Both the position numbers and the translations under genes were made by a program. Of a stretch of DNA of 64,000 nucleotides, positions 10,898-22,000 are shown one piece after another. The stretch is taken from assembly GCA_946803715.1 (NCBI GenBank), contig CAMPET010000184.1, positions 22,577-86,576 of the forward strand, in the 5' to 3' direction. The notes under the pieces were generated by a model. It did not search any database. It saw only the letters and a list, made by a program, of their open reading frames with translations, and was not told the DNA's origin. The DNA comes from Beroe ovata (lineage: Eukaryota > Ctenophora > Nuda > Beroida > Beroidae). Numbering within the stretch: the first letter of the stretch is position 1; every line of letters begins with the position of its first letter.

Positions 10898-13176
10898 TTA
10901 GCACGTGCCTCGGAACTCCTTTTCTGCTACCTGAAGTCTCAGTTGTGCCAATTCTTGGGACCGTTGCATCTGAAAGAATCCTAATTATACGTCACAAATC
11001 ACTCCCCTATGGTATAGGTAAATTTCAATCTCCCTTTTATGCACATCTATGACATGCATCTTCACCTGATTACGTTTTTGTAGCCTGTTTGTGACCTCGG
11101 ATATGATTCCCCTGAGCATTTTCAATGACGTCAGACATACTTGATAACACTCATAAATCTGGTAATCACCCATGATCAATGCCTGAATGGATGCTTTCAT
11201 TCTATTATGATTGCTTTTTGGACCTGCTTGCGAAATATAGTTGATGAGAAAGTTTTTTACCTATAGGCAATAGGTTATGCCTCGACTTACAGTTGGCATT
11301 GGTGGTGGTAATTCTGTTTTATTGATTTGCTGGAAAATTAATGCAAGAGTTTGGAGACGGACCTGAAAGTAAAATGGGACAGCTAAGTTATCTGATTATC
11401 ATAGGACAAATCTCTACTTGATAGGACAAATCTATCTATAATTGGTATGAACTATAATTGGTATGAACTTAATGGATCATGGAAAAGGAAGAGCTCTGCT
11501 ACTACTGCTAGGGCGCATAGTCAACAGTAACCCTGATTGCGGCACAATCAATGATAATTGAATTGGGTCCTTACCTTCACATCTAGGACACTCTCTTGGA
11601 TCATATCTGTGCCTTCTGTCAGTTTACTACGCTTCCAAGTCCATTTCTTTGTGCTTGAATAGCTGTACTTTGTACTGCAGAGTTCAAAGTATTTATTCAG
11701 CTATAGCATGATGGTCAGGGAAATGGCATGTATTGGGATATTGATTATTGAAAATAAGCCGATGCCATGAAAGTTTTCATCTAACCTCTCATATCTAAAC
11801 CAAAGGAGTGATATCTCCTCAATTTCTTGATACAATTTGGGAAAAACCACGCACAACTGGAGGACCAGAGTAACATCGATTGAACATATCTGAAATTGAT
11901 TGACTTGTTAACTAAACTAGCTAACTTAAGTCGCTAACTAAACTAGCTATGAAAACTCAGCTTGTTTTCATAGCTACTATTCTGGATTTGAGGTCTTATA
12001 AATGAGTTCAACTCACATTTGAGAAGTATTGTATGTTCAGAAATGTGTTTTGATTCCCATTTGATGTTGGAGAACTTGGTCCTGCTTGCTGTTGGGTTGG
12101 TACAACCCTGACATTTGGTGCCACACATAGATTATCATTTCTTGGACTGATTGCAGCCTGCTTGGGTAGAATGCAATTCCTAAATAAATGAATTCATAGT
12201 AACTATTTCAGATAAAATCTGATCAATGAGAATTTTCAATTTCAACTCACAATGGATGGAAATTGACGAGAGGCATGTTGTTCTGAAATGGCTTTCCTTT
12301 TTTGCCCACTTTCATCTAATGAGGAAACCCCGGGGTAGGACTCATGGATCTGCAAATGCTGAGCATCTAACGACGGAGTGATAACCGCACATCTACCTTC
12401 TTTTTGGGCTGGTAATCTTGGCAGCAATCCAATGGTCACATTGGGGGACACCTCAGTGTTACCCAGTTGGTGTTCTGAGGAATTGTGTATACGTCTTGCA
12501 GAGGATGATGATATGCTGTATTGGTACGTGACTTTTGGCTGTTGGATCTGATGGTTACTCTCTGTTTTTGAGTTCAATGGGGTTGTGGAAGTCTGGCTTG
12601 GTGGACCCCTAGAGAGATGAACACATTGACTCAGGCAGGTATTATAAATGTTTTTAAAACTTAGGCAATTTAGGTACACCTCCCCCCACTTTGCACATAC
12701 ATTTCAGACGATGCCGCAGATATTGCGCCTGGCATCAGGTTTGCCAATATCTGGAGAACGTTCCTTGCTGTCTCCTCTGTGATCATCTGGTTCACGGAGT
12801 TGGCATCATACTGCGTGGTACCATGACCACTCTGTGAGTAGATGTGTTCAATACGAAATATTCAAAACTCACCTTATTTACCTTAACTCATTTGTGACCA
12901 CCGTTATAGATCGAAAAATAATGTTTGTTGGGCATTTATCTAGTAGTCGGGCCTCGAGTCATTGGCACTAACTAGTTTACAGACCTGACTTTCACCACCC
13001 AATTGCAACCCAGTTTCAGTTGATATTTTCTCTACCAATTGATTCACTAACTGCTCACACGGTACTATCGATGCACTGTAAGAGTGACAAGTATAGAAAG
13101 TATTAAGATGAATGGCCATATTGTTATCGAGGCGAATGATCTAATATATGACAGAAGCAAACCTGTTTGGGTTCAT
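10898..13176 (-). CDS. Uncharacterised Ser/Gln/Pro-rich protein with helical C-terminus
   Basis: Ten exons join in phase on the minus strand: 13163-13176, 12985-13075, 12701-12831, 12251-12608, 12017-12157, 11786-11856, 11575-11674, 11291-11362, 11066-11260, 10898-10969, giving 414 aa. Every junction keeps an open frame, which is strong evidence for a real gene although I do not recognise the family. Residues about 1-80 look helical. Residues about 80-255 are low complexity (Ser, Gln, Pro, Asn). Residues about 256-400 are rich in Leu/Ile/Lys and end in a short amphipathic helix (QELAQLRLQVAEKE) consistent with a coiled coil. There is no signal peptide or membrane segment. A nuclear or scaffold role would be only a guess. 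The first exon is a 14-nt coding stretch (MNPN-) chosen because its phase and donor fit, so the start is the least certain part. The intron at 11261-11290 would be only 30 nt. Confidence 0.7.
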
Positions 13177-14672
13177 TCTGCTAATTCAAAGCAAATATAC
13201 TTTACTTAATAAAGGCGAGGAAATGAATTCGTTAATTGCTCATAATGAGGCCAGTAAAGATTTTAATGAATCAGAATAAGCAATACCTTTATTACATCGA
13301 GGAACAATGGAATAGGGCAGGACGAAACAGACGATACACCGCAAATATATTATAGATTTTTCTCCTCATTAATGAATGTAATCCTGAAAATGTTAACAAT
13401 AAAGCCCAAAGTCTGTGATTTGAGCCCGGCGCCACTTATTCTTCTGGACCCACAAAGCATTCATCGTGTTGTATAATAATTGTTAATTGATATTAATACG
13501 AGAGCCGTGAAACAACTTGCATAGTTCATTGAATGTAAGTAATTAATAGCTCGGGGATATCATGGTGAGCATCGGCACTATATTCCGATTAAATTATAAG
13601 TCGTGCACTCTATCAGTTGAGCCCGTGGGCGAGGTTCAGGCCTCAGGGAGTAGAGGCCAACTTGAAAACCCGTTGAATTATTATTTCCTATACCAGTAGA
13701 TTTCCCACCTGTACATCTGTGCTCATACAGTGAGCACAACTACTTAATCAGTACAGGACTGCTGCTGCTGGGGCCAATATCAACACTTGCTCAATTCTGC
13801 CCAAAGAGCAATTCGGCAACCTATATGTGAATCGTCACGGCGATTGTTTATCTTGCAATATAGGTTACCATTTAGACAAACAATTAACATGGAGAGGGGG
13901 TTAATTAGATTGTAAAATTAAGACAGCTTAACCCCAATCACCTCGACTATTCATTGGTTTAATTAACTTCATCAGTTGAGTTATTACCTAATGAGTAAGC
14001 AAATCAATAGTGCTATTTCTATTAACTGGTTTGATACCAGTTTCATGCATCTGCCGTCTGCATTCTGCCCATGAAATTATCGCCCATACTCACATTTATT
14101 CAAAATCTGCACGCTGTTATACCCACATAATATTCTTCACCGATTAGATTTCACAATGACTTTATCCCTATGATAGAGTACAGTTTCATTCACGTCATAG
14201 GTAGGTATATGAAACTCTTAACCTATGCCTGGAGAGCTAATCCGATCATATTCTATGCAGCTAGGAAGTGTAAATTGTGATTGTGTCCGGAGAGGTTTTC
14301 GTGTTTTGTACATTATACAACGCGCTTCATCGTATTTTCACTGACATTTATAGTAAAGTAGTTTTTAGTTAAGTAAGTGAGTGATCAATTTTTTTTCCTG
14401 AGTAGTGAGTATACCTATACAGCTTAACTGTGCTTGGTTTCGTAAATCCTTCCTTGATTGTTTTCTTGATGAGTTGGTGGAAGCACTGCATTTAAGCATC
14501 TTCTCTTGATAACCCATGATTATTCATTACTGCCCGTTTTTTCGACAAATTGTATTGCGATGTCAAATTGTCATAGGTATTGCGTTGTGATTTATATGGA
14601 TATTTCATAGTTCTTACGCTTAGTGCTTCCCTTTCCCAGTTTAAACATTTCACTGTGTTTTTCAGAACACAC
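13177..14672. other. Divergent intergenic region
   Basis: This lies between the start of the minus-strand 414-aa gene and the first signal-peptide exon of the TSP1/EGF gene. I see no coding exon. The signal-peptide exon begins after a good acceptor (tttttcag), so a 5' UTR exon of the plus-strand gene is probably somewhere here. Promoters of both genes are expected. Confidence 0.45.
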
Positions 14673-14738
14673 ATGTTTCATTTTCATCTTCTATTTCTCC
14701 TCTCAACATACGTGTACAACAGAGCGTCCGCAAAAACA
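14673..14738 (+). CDS. Duplicate signal-peptide exon of the TSP1/EGF receptor
   Basis: This 66-nt exon, after the acceptor tttttcag and before the donor gtaagt, encodes [20 protein letters not shown] plus KT. That is a typical signal peptide and it ends in phase 0, as needed to join the TSP1 exon. An identical peptide is encoded at 15478-15543; the two exons differ by a synonymous base. The two copies lie on opposite sides of the unknown base at 15193. Either they are alternative first exons or this is a second haplotype left in the assembly; I favour the latter. Confidence 0.75.
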
Positions 14739-14765
14739 GTAAGTGAAGTAGTTTGGTAACAGAAC

Positions 14766-14835
14766 GGAATACCCAATGTCGCGAATACCCAACGTCGCGA
14801 ATACCCAATATTTGCAATATCCAACGTCGTGACGG
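14766..14835 (+). repeat. ~15-bp minisatellite (gaatacccaacgtcgc)
   Basis: Four to five copies of gaatacccaa(c/t)gtcgc lie just past the duplicate first exon. A longer version of the same array occurs at 15575-15690. Confidence 0.85.
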
Positions 14836-15114
14836 TTATCAATTTACCCAACAGAATGATTCGTCAACATTCTTCTGAACCATAATATGGAACCCTCCTA
14901 ACCCTAAATTAACCTCTTCTGTACTGTTACTGTAATTCGGAAGGCTCACTGCATTACTAAGATTTTAAACCCACACGTCATAGTCTCACATCGGAAGGTA
15001 ACGGAAATTTTCAGCTTTATCACCACGGATACTGCTTCCCATTGTTGCTAATGCTAGAGAGAGTGACCTTATATCCCTCCTTGACCTTATTTCATTGTTG
15101 TCATAACAAGAATG

Positions 15115-15192
15115 ATGCATAAACAACAGTGTTGCTATAACAACAGTGTTGTCATAACAATAGTGTTGCTATAACAACAGTGTTGCTATAAC
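15115..15192 (+). repeat. 17-bp minisatellite (ataacaacagtgttgct), truncated
   Basis: Four to five copies of ataacaacagtgttgct run into the unknown base at 15193. The complete array is at 15957-16285. Confidence 0.9.
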
Positions 15193-15193
15193 N
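15193..15193. other. Single N: probable assembly join
   Basis: One N breaks the sequence inside a minisatellite, between two near-copies of the same 0.8-kb block. This is what a contig join with unresolved length would look like. Confidence 0.85.
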
Positions 15194-15229
15194 TTCAACA
15201 CGGAATTCCGGGCGTGGAACACTACACTA

Positions 15230-16050
15230 AGTAATACTTTCGTAAAGCCTTCTTTGATTCTTTTCATGATGAGTTGGTGGAATCACTGCATCTTAGTACT
15301 TTAGTATCTTCTCTTGTTTAAACCTATGAGTACTGCCCGTTTTTGACAAATTTGTAGTGTATCGCGATGTCAAATTGTAATTGTCATAGGTATTGCGATG
15401 TCATTTATAGGTTTTTCATTGTTCTTTCGCTAACCCTTTCCCAGTTTAAACATTTCCTTGTGTTTTTCAGAACACACATGTTTCATTTTCATCTTCTATT
15501 TCTCCTCTCAACATACGTTTACAACAGAGCGTCCGCAAAAACAGTAAGTGAAGTAGTTTGGTAACAGTACGAAGTACCCAATGTCGCGAATACCCAACGT
15601 CGCGAATACCCAACGTCATGAATACCCAACTTTTAGAATACCCAATGTCGCGAATACCCAATATTTCCAATATCCAACGTCGTGACGGTAAATACCCAAC
15701 AGAATGAGTAGATTCGTCACTCGTGTTCCAAATTCTTCTGAGCCATATTATGGAACCCTCTTAACCCTATATTAACCTCTTCTGTACTGTTACTGTAATT
15801 CGGAAGGCTCACTGCATTACTAAGGTCTTTAAACCCACACGTCATAGTCTCACATTGGAAGGTAACGGAAATTTTTAGCTTTATCACCACGGATACTGGT
15901 TCCCATTGTTGCTAATGCTATAGACATTCTCTCATTGTTGACCTTATCTCATTGTTGTCATAACAACAATGATGCATAACAACAGTGTTGCTGTAACAAC
16001 AGTGTTGCTATAACAACAGTCTTACTATAACCACACTGTTGCTATAACCA
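15230..16050 (+). repeat. Second copy of the ~0.8-kb direct duplication
   Basis: This matches 14430-15192 and contains the signal-peptide exon used in the main gene model, followed by the 15-bp and 17-bp arrays. In this copy both arrays are longer. Confidence 0.85.
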
Positions 16051-19000
16051 CACTGTTGCTATAACAACAGTGTCGCTATAAAAACAGTGTCGCTATAACA
16101 ACAGTGTTGCTATGACAACAGTGTTGCTATAACAACAGTGTTGCCATAACAACAGTGTTGCTATAACAACAGTGATGCTATAACAACAGTGTTGCTATAA
16201 CAACAGTGTTGCTATAACAGCAGTGTTGCTTTAACAACAGTGTTGCTATAACAACAGTGTTGCTATAACAACAGTGTTGCTATTGCAACCCATATTCCAC
16301 TCTCCGCAGGACTGTTTACCGGGTGAGTGGGAGGAGTGGAGTGAATGCTCAGCAACGTGTGGACCCTCTGGATCCAGGCAGAGAATCAGGTGGGAATCAG
16401 GTGGTGGGCGTATGCCTCTCAGAACTCTTCTGATTATTGGCACACCTATCAGACAGAACTCTTCTGTTTTTAACAAGTTCCGACATTCACATAGTGTGGT
16501 TTTCACTAGCATTGACTCAGTTCTCACAATACAATTACATGGTTTTATCCTAGAAACCCGTTACCCTGGCCAGTGCGTGTTATTTTAGTGAGTGCTATTT
16601 CAGGAAGATAGCAGTACTGCCGACAGTTGATGGTCTGCAATGTAGTGTCTTCAAATTCAAAGAGTTTGCAGACTGCAACAGGTAGGATGGATCTTGATTT
16701 TATCTGTGAGTGAGTGGTGAGTAGTGAGCCTTGAGATTTTTAAGGCCCCCTATTCATACCACTCAAACCATTTTCCACGCCATGTTTACACATGATACTC
16801 TAACGACTAACTCCATATTGTGTAGGCACTGTTCCCAGAGAGGTGAAGTATCGGATGTACTGAACACGTGTGTTTGTAACATGGGCTACACTGGGACCTG
16901 CTGTGAACTGGGTTAGTACTGCGCTTTTTCTATCTGCCCTCTTTGGTGCCGGATGCAGATTGCAAGTGTTCACATTTCTTCAAAATGATAGAAAGTCAAT
17001 AACAAAAAAGGTAGTATGGAAGAAATGCTAACCGAGAAATAACCGCTATCTCTTTCTCTTTCTCCAGACGTTGACGAATGCGAGAATGCAAATGGTGGCT
17101 GTGAGCAAAAGTGTGTTAACACAGAAGGATCGTTCCGTTGTGAATGTTTTGATGGATTTGTACTCACAACACTTGATAATCAGATAGAGGTCTGCCAAGG
17201 TACCGTAGCTAGACCTCTTTTGAGTTTGGAAAATTAATCTGCAGTTTTCACTCTGCAGCAATCCTTGTCTTAAATCCGAGATGACTGCAGCAGTAGGTCA
17301 AACTTCATTGGTCAAATTGATGCAGTTGTCAATAATGAAAATATAAGCTGCTAGCACTTATCACAGTCATACCCAGTGTTTACTAATGATAACGGGAATG
17401 GACACTCTGTGAAACGGTGTCCATGGTAACCACCAACATGTTGCTACTATACGCTGTTCACTGTTCAGATATCGATGAATGTGAGACAGCTGACCGGGGA
17501 GGGTGTGAGAAGTTCTGTGTTAACTACCCTGGTGGCTACTCTTGTGGGTGTATGCCTCCCAAAGTCCTAGAGATGGATGGAAAAACATGCGCTGGTAAGG
17601 GTTGTGAGAAAGAGAGACACCACTGTGCTTGTAATCCCCCTGCATTCCGTAGAAAATGAGTCACCTCACCTCATCTCTACAGCTCATGCGAGTCTCATTC
17701 CAACCGTCGAACTTAAAAACCATTTCTTGAGTGAGAGCCGATGTATAAAATCATATGATTCCCAATTTCTCTGACAAGAATGAGACGCCGATATTATGAA
17801 TTAAACTTTCATCATGGTGAGGCAGAAATCTTTCGTTTTACACATCATCAGTGCCTAAAATGAGAATAAGCTAGGTTAGGAAAATAGTAAAGTCAAACAT
17901 TAGAAAACCATTAAAGTCTTAAAAGAGAGTAGAGCCGATGTATATTAGTAGAATCTCAAATTGAAGTCACGAAATATATTTGGCTCACAATCTGCCTGGC
18001 GATGCTAGGCCCTCAGCGATGGTTGAGCGTCAGAGAGGTTGAGCGTTAGCGGCGCGCGCGAAACCCGGGCCTATCGTACTCGGTAACTGCAAGCTCACAA
18101 TATTCAACCCTCAGACCAGGACCACTGCATGAACAACCCGGAGGCATTCAACTGTTCCCACCACTGTGTGATTTCAGCTAATCAGTTCAAGTGTGAATGC
18201 CCTGAGGGGTACAGACTGGATGAGGACACTTACAAATGTATAGGTCAGAGCTGAACCATCATATTCCTTTTTATGATGTGTGTGTGTAACTGTATGCTTG
18301 TGTGTGGGTGTTCACTGTACGTGATATAAATCCATGCTGATGCAGAGAAGGAAATCCTTTTTTTTATTTGGCATCTCAAAACAAAGGAGGATCCCATGGA
18401 ATCAGGCACTTCATTAGGTCCTTGGGAGGAGGTTATCCTCGGTTTAGAATTATTTGATTTCAAATTGTAAATCAGTAATATATTTGAAATCAATTATTAA
18501 TTCTCTTGTTGATTTCTTTGCTAACCGTGGTTCTGCTATATTTCAGATTTGAACGAGTGCGCGTCAGCAGGTTTCTGCACGGGAGGAACTTGTGTAAACA
18601 CAGACGGGAAAGCGTACTGTATCTGTGGTCCTGGCAGAGGGCTCGACCCAGATGGACTTAAGTGTATCGGTGAGTGAGGAATGGAATTATTGGAGATTCA
18701 ACTTTAATTGAGCTATGTGGGGGCAATATTCAATAATCTTGCCTGGCGATGCTAAGTATAGTTGATGAGAATAAATGTGACACACATAAGCGCGTGACAC
18801 ACATAATTTGATCTCTCGGGTTTGGTCGATTGAATTTATCCTTGTGTATCGAATTTGTTCGATCAGATAGGCGAGTTTTGAAGACAAAACTCGCCTATTC
18901 ATGCAGCCTAAAGAGACGTGTTGTAACTCGCCTAAATACTAAATAGGTGTGTTGTAACTCGCCTAAATAGACATGTTTTAACTCGCCTAAATAGATGTGT

Positions 19001-22000
19001 TTTAACTCGCCTAAATAGACGACTTGTAACTAAATAGACATGTTTTAACTCGCCTAAATAGACGTGTTTTAGCTCGCCTAAATAGGCGTGTTGTAACTCG
19101 CCTAAATAGGCGTGTTTTAACTCGCCTAAATAGACGTGTTATAACTCGCCTAAATAAACGTGTTGCAACTCGCCTAAATAGACGTGTTGTAACTCGCCTA
19201 AATAGGCGTGTTATAACTCGCCTAAATAGGCGTGTTATAACTCGCCTAAATAGACGTGTTATAACTCGCCTAAATAGACGACTTGTAACTCGCCTAAATA
19301 GACGACTTGTAACTCGCCTAAATAGGCGTGTTTTAACTCACCTAAATAGGCATATTTTAACTCGCCTAAATAGACGTGTAATAACTCGCCTAGATAGGCG
19401 TGTTATAACTCGCCTAAATAGACGAGTTATAACTCGCCTAAATAGACGTGTTATAACTCGCCTAAATAGACGAGTTATAACTCGCCTAAATAGGCGTGTT
19501 ATAACTCGCCTAAATAGACGAGTGATAACTCGCCTAAATAGACCTGTTGTAACTCGCCTAAATAGACGTGTTATAACTCGCCTAAATAGGCGTGTTATAA
19601 CTCGCCTAAATAGGCGTGTTATAACTCGCCTAAATCGACGTGTTGCAACTCGCCTAAATAGGCGTGTTATAACTCGCCTAAATAGACGTGTTGCAACTCG
19701 CCTATATATGTGTGTTATTTGCTACAGATACCGCGGGGGGCTAAGGGCTTGCCAGCCCCCTGATAACTCTTGAATCTTGATCCTCATTAAGATATTGACG
19801 AGTGTAAGCCTGGATTCAATCAGTGCAGTCACACGTGTAAGAATGTGAATGCTGGTCACGTGTGCTTGTGTCCAGCAGGCATGATAATCGGGAACGACCA
19901 TCGCACTTGTGAAGGTAATAGGGGGGCAGGACAATGGACATCAATCACATAATAATCTCCAATCACCTAATATTATCTCCAATCCCCTAATAGAATCTCC
20001 AATCGCCTGATATAATTTCCAGTACCGTTGTATAATCAATTCCCACTATTATAGACGAGAACGAGTGTCTGAGAGACCCGTCCCCCTGTTCACACGGGTG
20101 TCAGGATGTTGAGTACTCCTTTGTCTGCCTGTGCCCTGAGCACATGGAGCTAGAGGCTGATAACAGGACTTGCTGTGAGTATAGTTAGACCCCAACTAGT
20201 CGTGACGTCACTCGTGACGTCATANAACTCGCCTAAATAGACGTGTTATAACTCGCTTAAATAGACGAGTTATAACTCGCCTAAATAGACGTGTTGTAAC
20301 TCGCCTAAATAGACGAGTTATAACTCGCCTAAATAGGCGTGTTATAACTCGCCTAAATAGAGGACTTGTAACTCGCCTAAATAGGCGTGTTGTAACTCGC
20401 CTAAATAGACGTGTTATAACTCGCCTAAATAGGCGTGTTATAACTCGCCTAAATAGGCGTGTTTAACTCGCCTAAATAGACGTGTTATAACTCGCTTAAA
20501 TAGACGAGTTATAACTCGCCTAAATAGACGTGTTGTAACTCGCCTAAATAGACGAGTTATAACTCGCCTAAATAGGCGTGTTATAACTCGCCTAAATAGA
20601 GGACTTGTAACTCGCCTAAATAGGCGTGTTGTAACTCGCCTAAATAGACGTGTTATAACTCGCCTAAATAGGCGTGTTATAACTCGCCTAAATAGGCGTG
20701 TTTAACTCGCCTAAATAGACGTGTTATAACTCGCCTAAATAGGCGTGTTATAACTCACCTAAATAGGCGTGTTATAACTCACCTAAATAGGCGTGTTTTA
20801 ACTCGCCTATTCATCCGCCCAATGAAAAAGTTGAAAGTCGCCTAAAACCGTGTGTTATAACTCCTGATCCTTATTCAGATATTGACGAGTGTAAGCCTGG
20901 GTTCAATCAGTGCAGTCACACGTGTAAGAATGTGAATGCTGGTCACGTGTGCTTGTGTCCAGCAGGCATGATCATCGGGAACGACCATCGCACTTGTGAA
21001 GGTAATAGCGGGGGACCCGGGACCAGGACGGGGCAGGACCAGAACCGAGACAGGAGATGAATTTGACCCTTATCTTATCTCAATCTGTCCTCGCTGTGGG
21101 GTTGTGAGGCTGATAAAATCTGACAAATTGGATTAGAAACAAACGTATAATTCGTCTGATTGGTTGAACGATGGACATCAATCATTCAATTATCTCCAAT
21201 CACCTAATATAATCTCCAATCACCTAATATAATCACCTAATATAATCTCCAATATAATCTATCATTCCCACTATTGTAGACGAGAACGAGTGTCTGAGAG
21301 ACCCGTCCCCCTGTTCACACGGGTGTCAGGATGTTGAGTACTCCTTTGTCTGCCTGTGCCCTGAGCACATGGAGCTAGAGGCTGATAACAGGACTTGCTG
21401 TGAGTTATATCACCTCGCAATATCATATCCTGGTCAGAAGATGCTGGAATTAGTGAATCATGATATATGATAACTACGGACGTTTTTGTTATACTTGACA
21501 GTCAACTAATGATAGTGGACTGATCAACAAACTCTGACTCTAGGACTTAGATTCGGTAGACTCCTCCATTCACACGTGTTGATTAATAAATGTTAGGATT
21601 CCATAATAACTCCCCACATATGTATCCCCTTAACCACACAGGTGAGATAGGCAAGTGCATATCCCGGGTTAGCGAGGAAAGCACCCAGATCCAGTCAAAC
21701 AACCTGGTTATCGTGTTCTCGGTACTGGCAGTGGCAGCTGTGCTGATACTGGTCATAGTGGTGTGGAGAACTTTGCGGAGGACTGTGTCCAGTAATGAAC
21801 GGGTATGAGGACATCATGCAGTTCTGTGATTCATGGCATGACTGCAAGAAGATTTGATAAACTCCAGAATCCAGATTGAGAGCCAGAAGTTGAATTTCCT
21901 CTAATTCTGAGGATTATTTTGCATCTGAGTGATTAAAAAATCATAATTCACATTTCTTCCCATATTGTCAGTACGGTATTCACATGTCTTCCCATATTGT

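Larger units (their letters stand above)
14430..15192 (+). repeat. First copy of an ~0.8-kb direct duplication
   Basis: Sequence from about 14435 to 15192 matches about 15230-16050, with substitutions and indels. It includes the stretch before the exon (gatgagttggtgga...), the exon, the gaatacccaacgtcgc array, the unique tail (cggaaggctcactgcatta) and the ataacaacag array. It ends at the unknown base 15193. Noncoding divergence is perhaps 5-10 percent by eye. Confidence 0.85.

Noticed and set aside
19522-19773. Open frame of repeated TRLNRRVI-type residues
   Set aside because: It comes from reading a 24-bp repeat in one frame. The flanking EGF exons splice around it.
18885-20812. Regular 24-bp repeats resembling a CRISPR array
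   Set aside because: The units are contiguous with no unique spacers, and the setting is an intron of an animal gene. It is a minisatellite.
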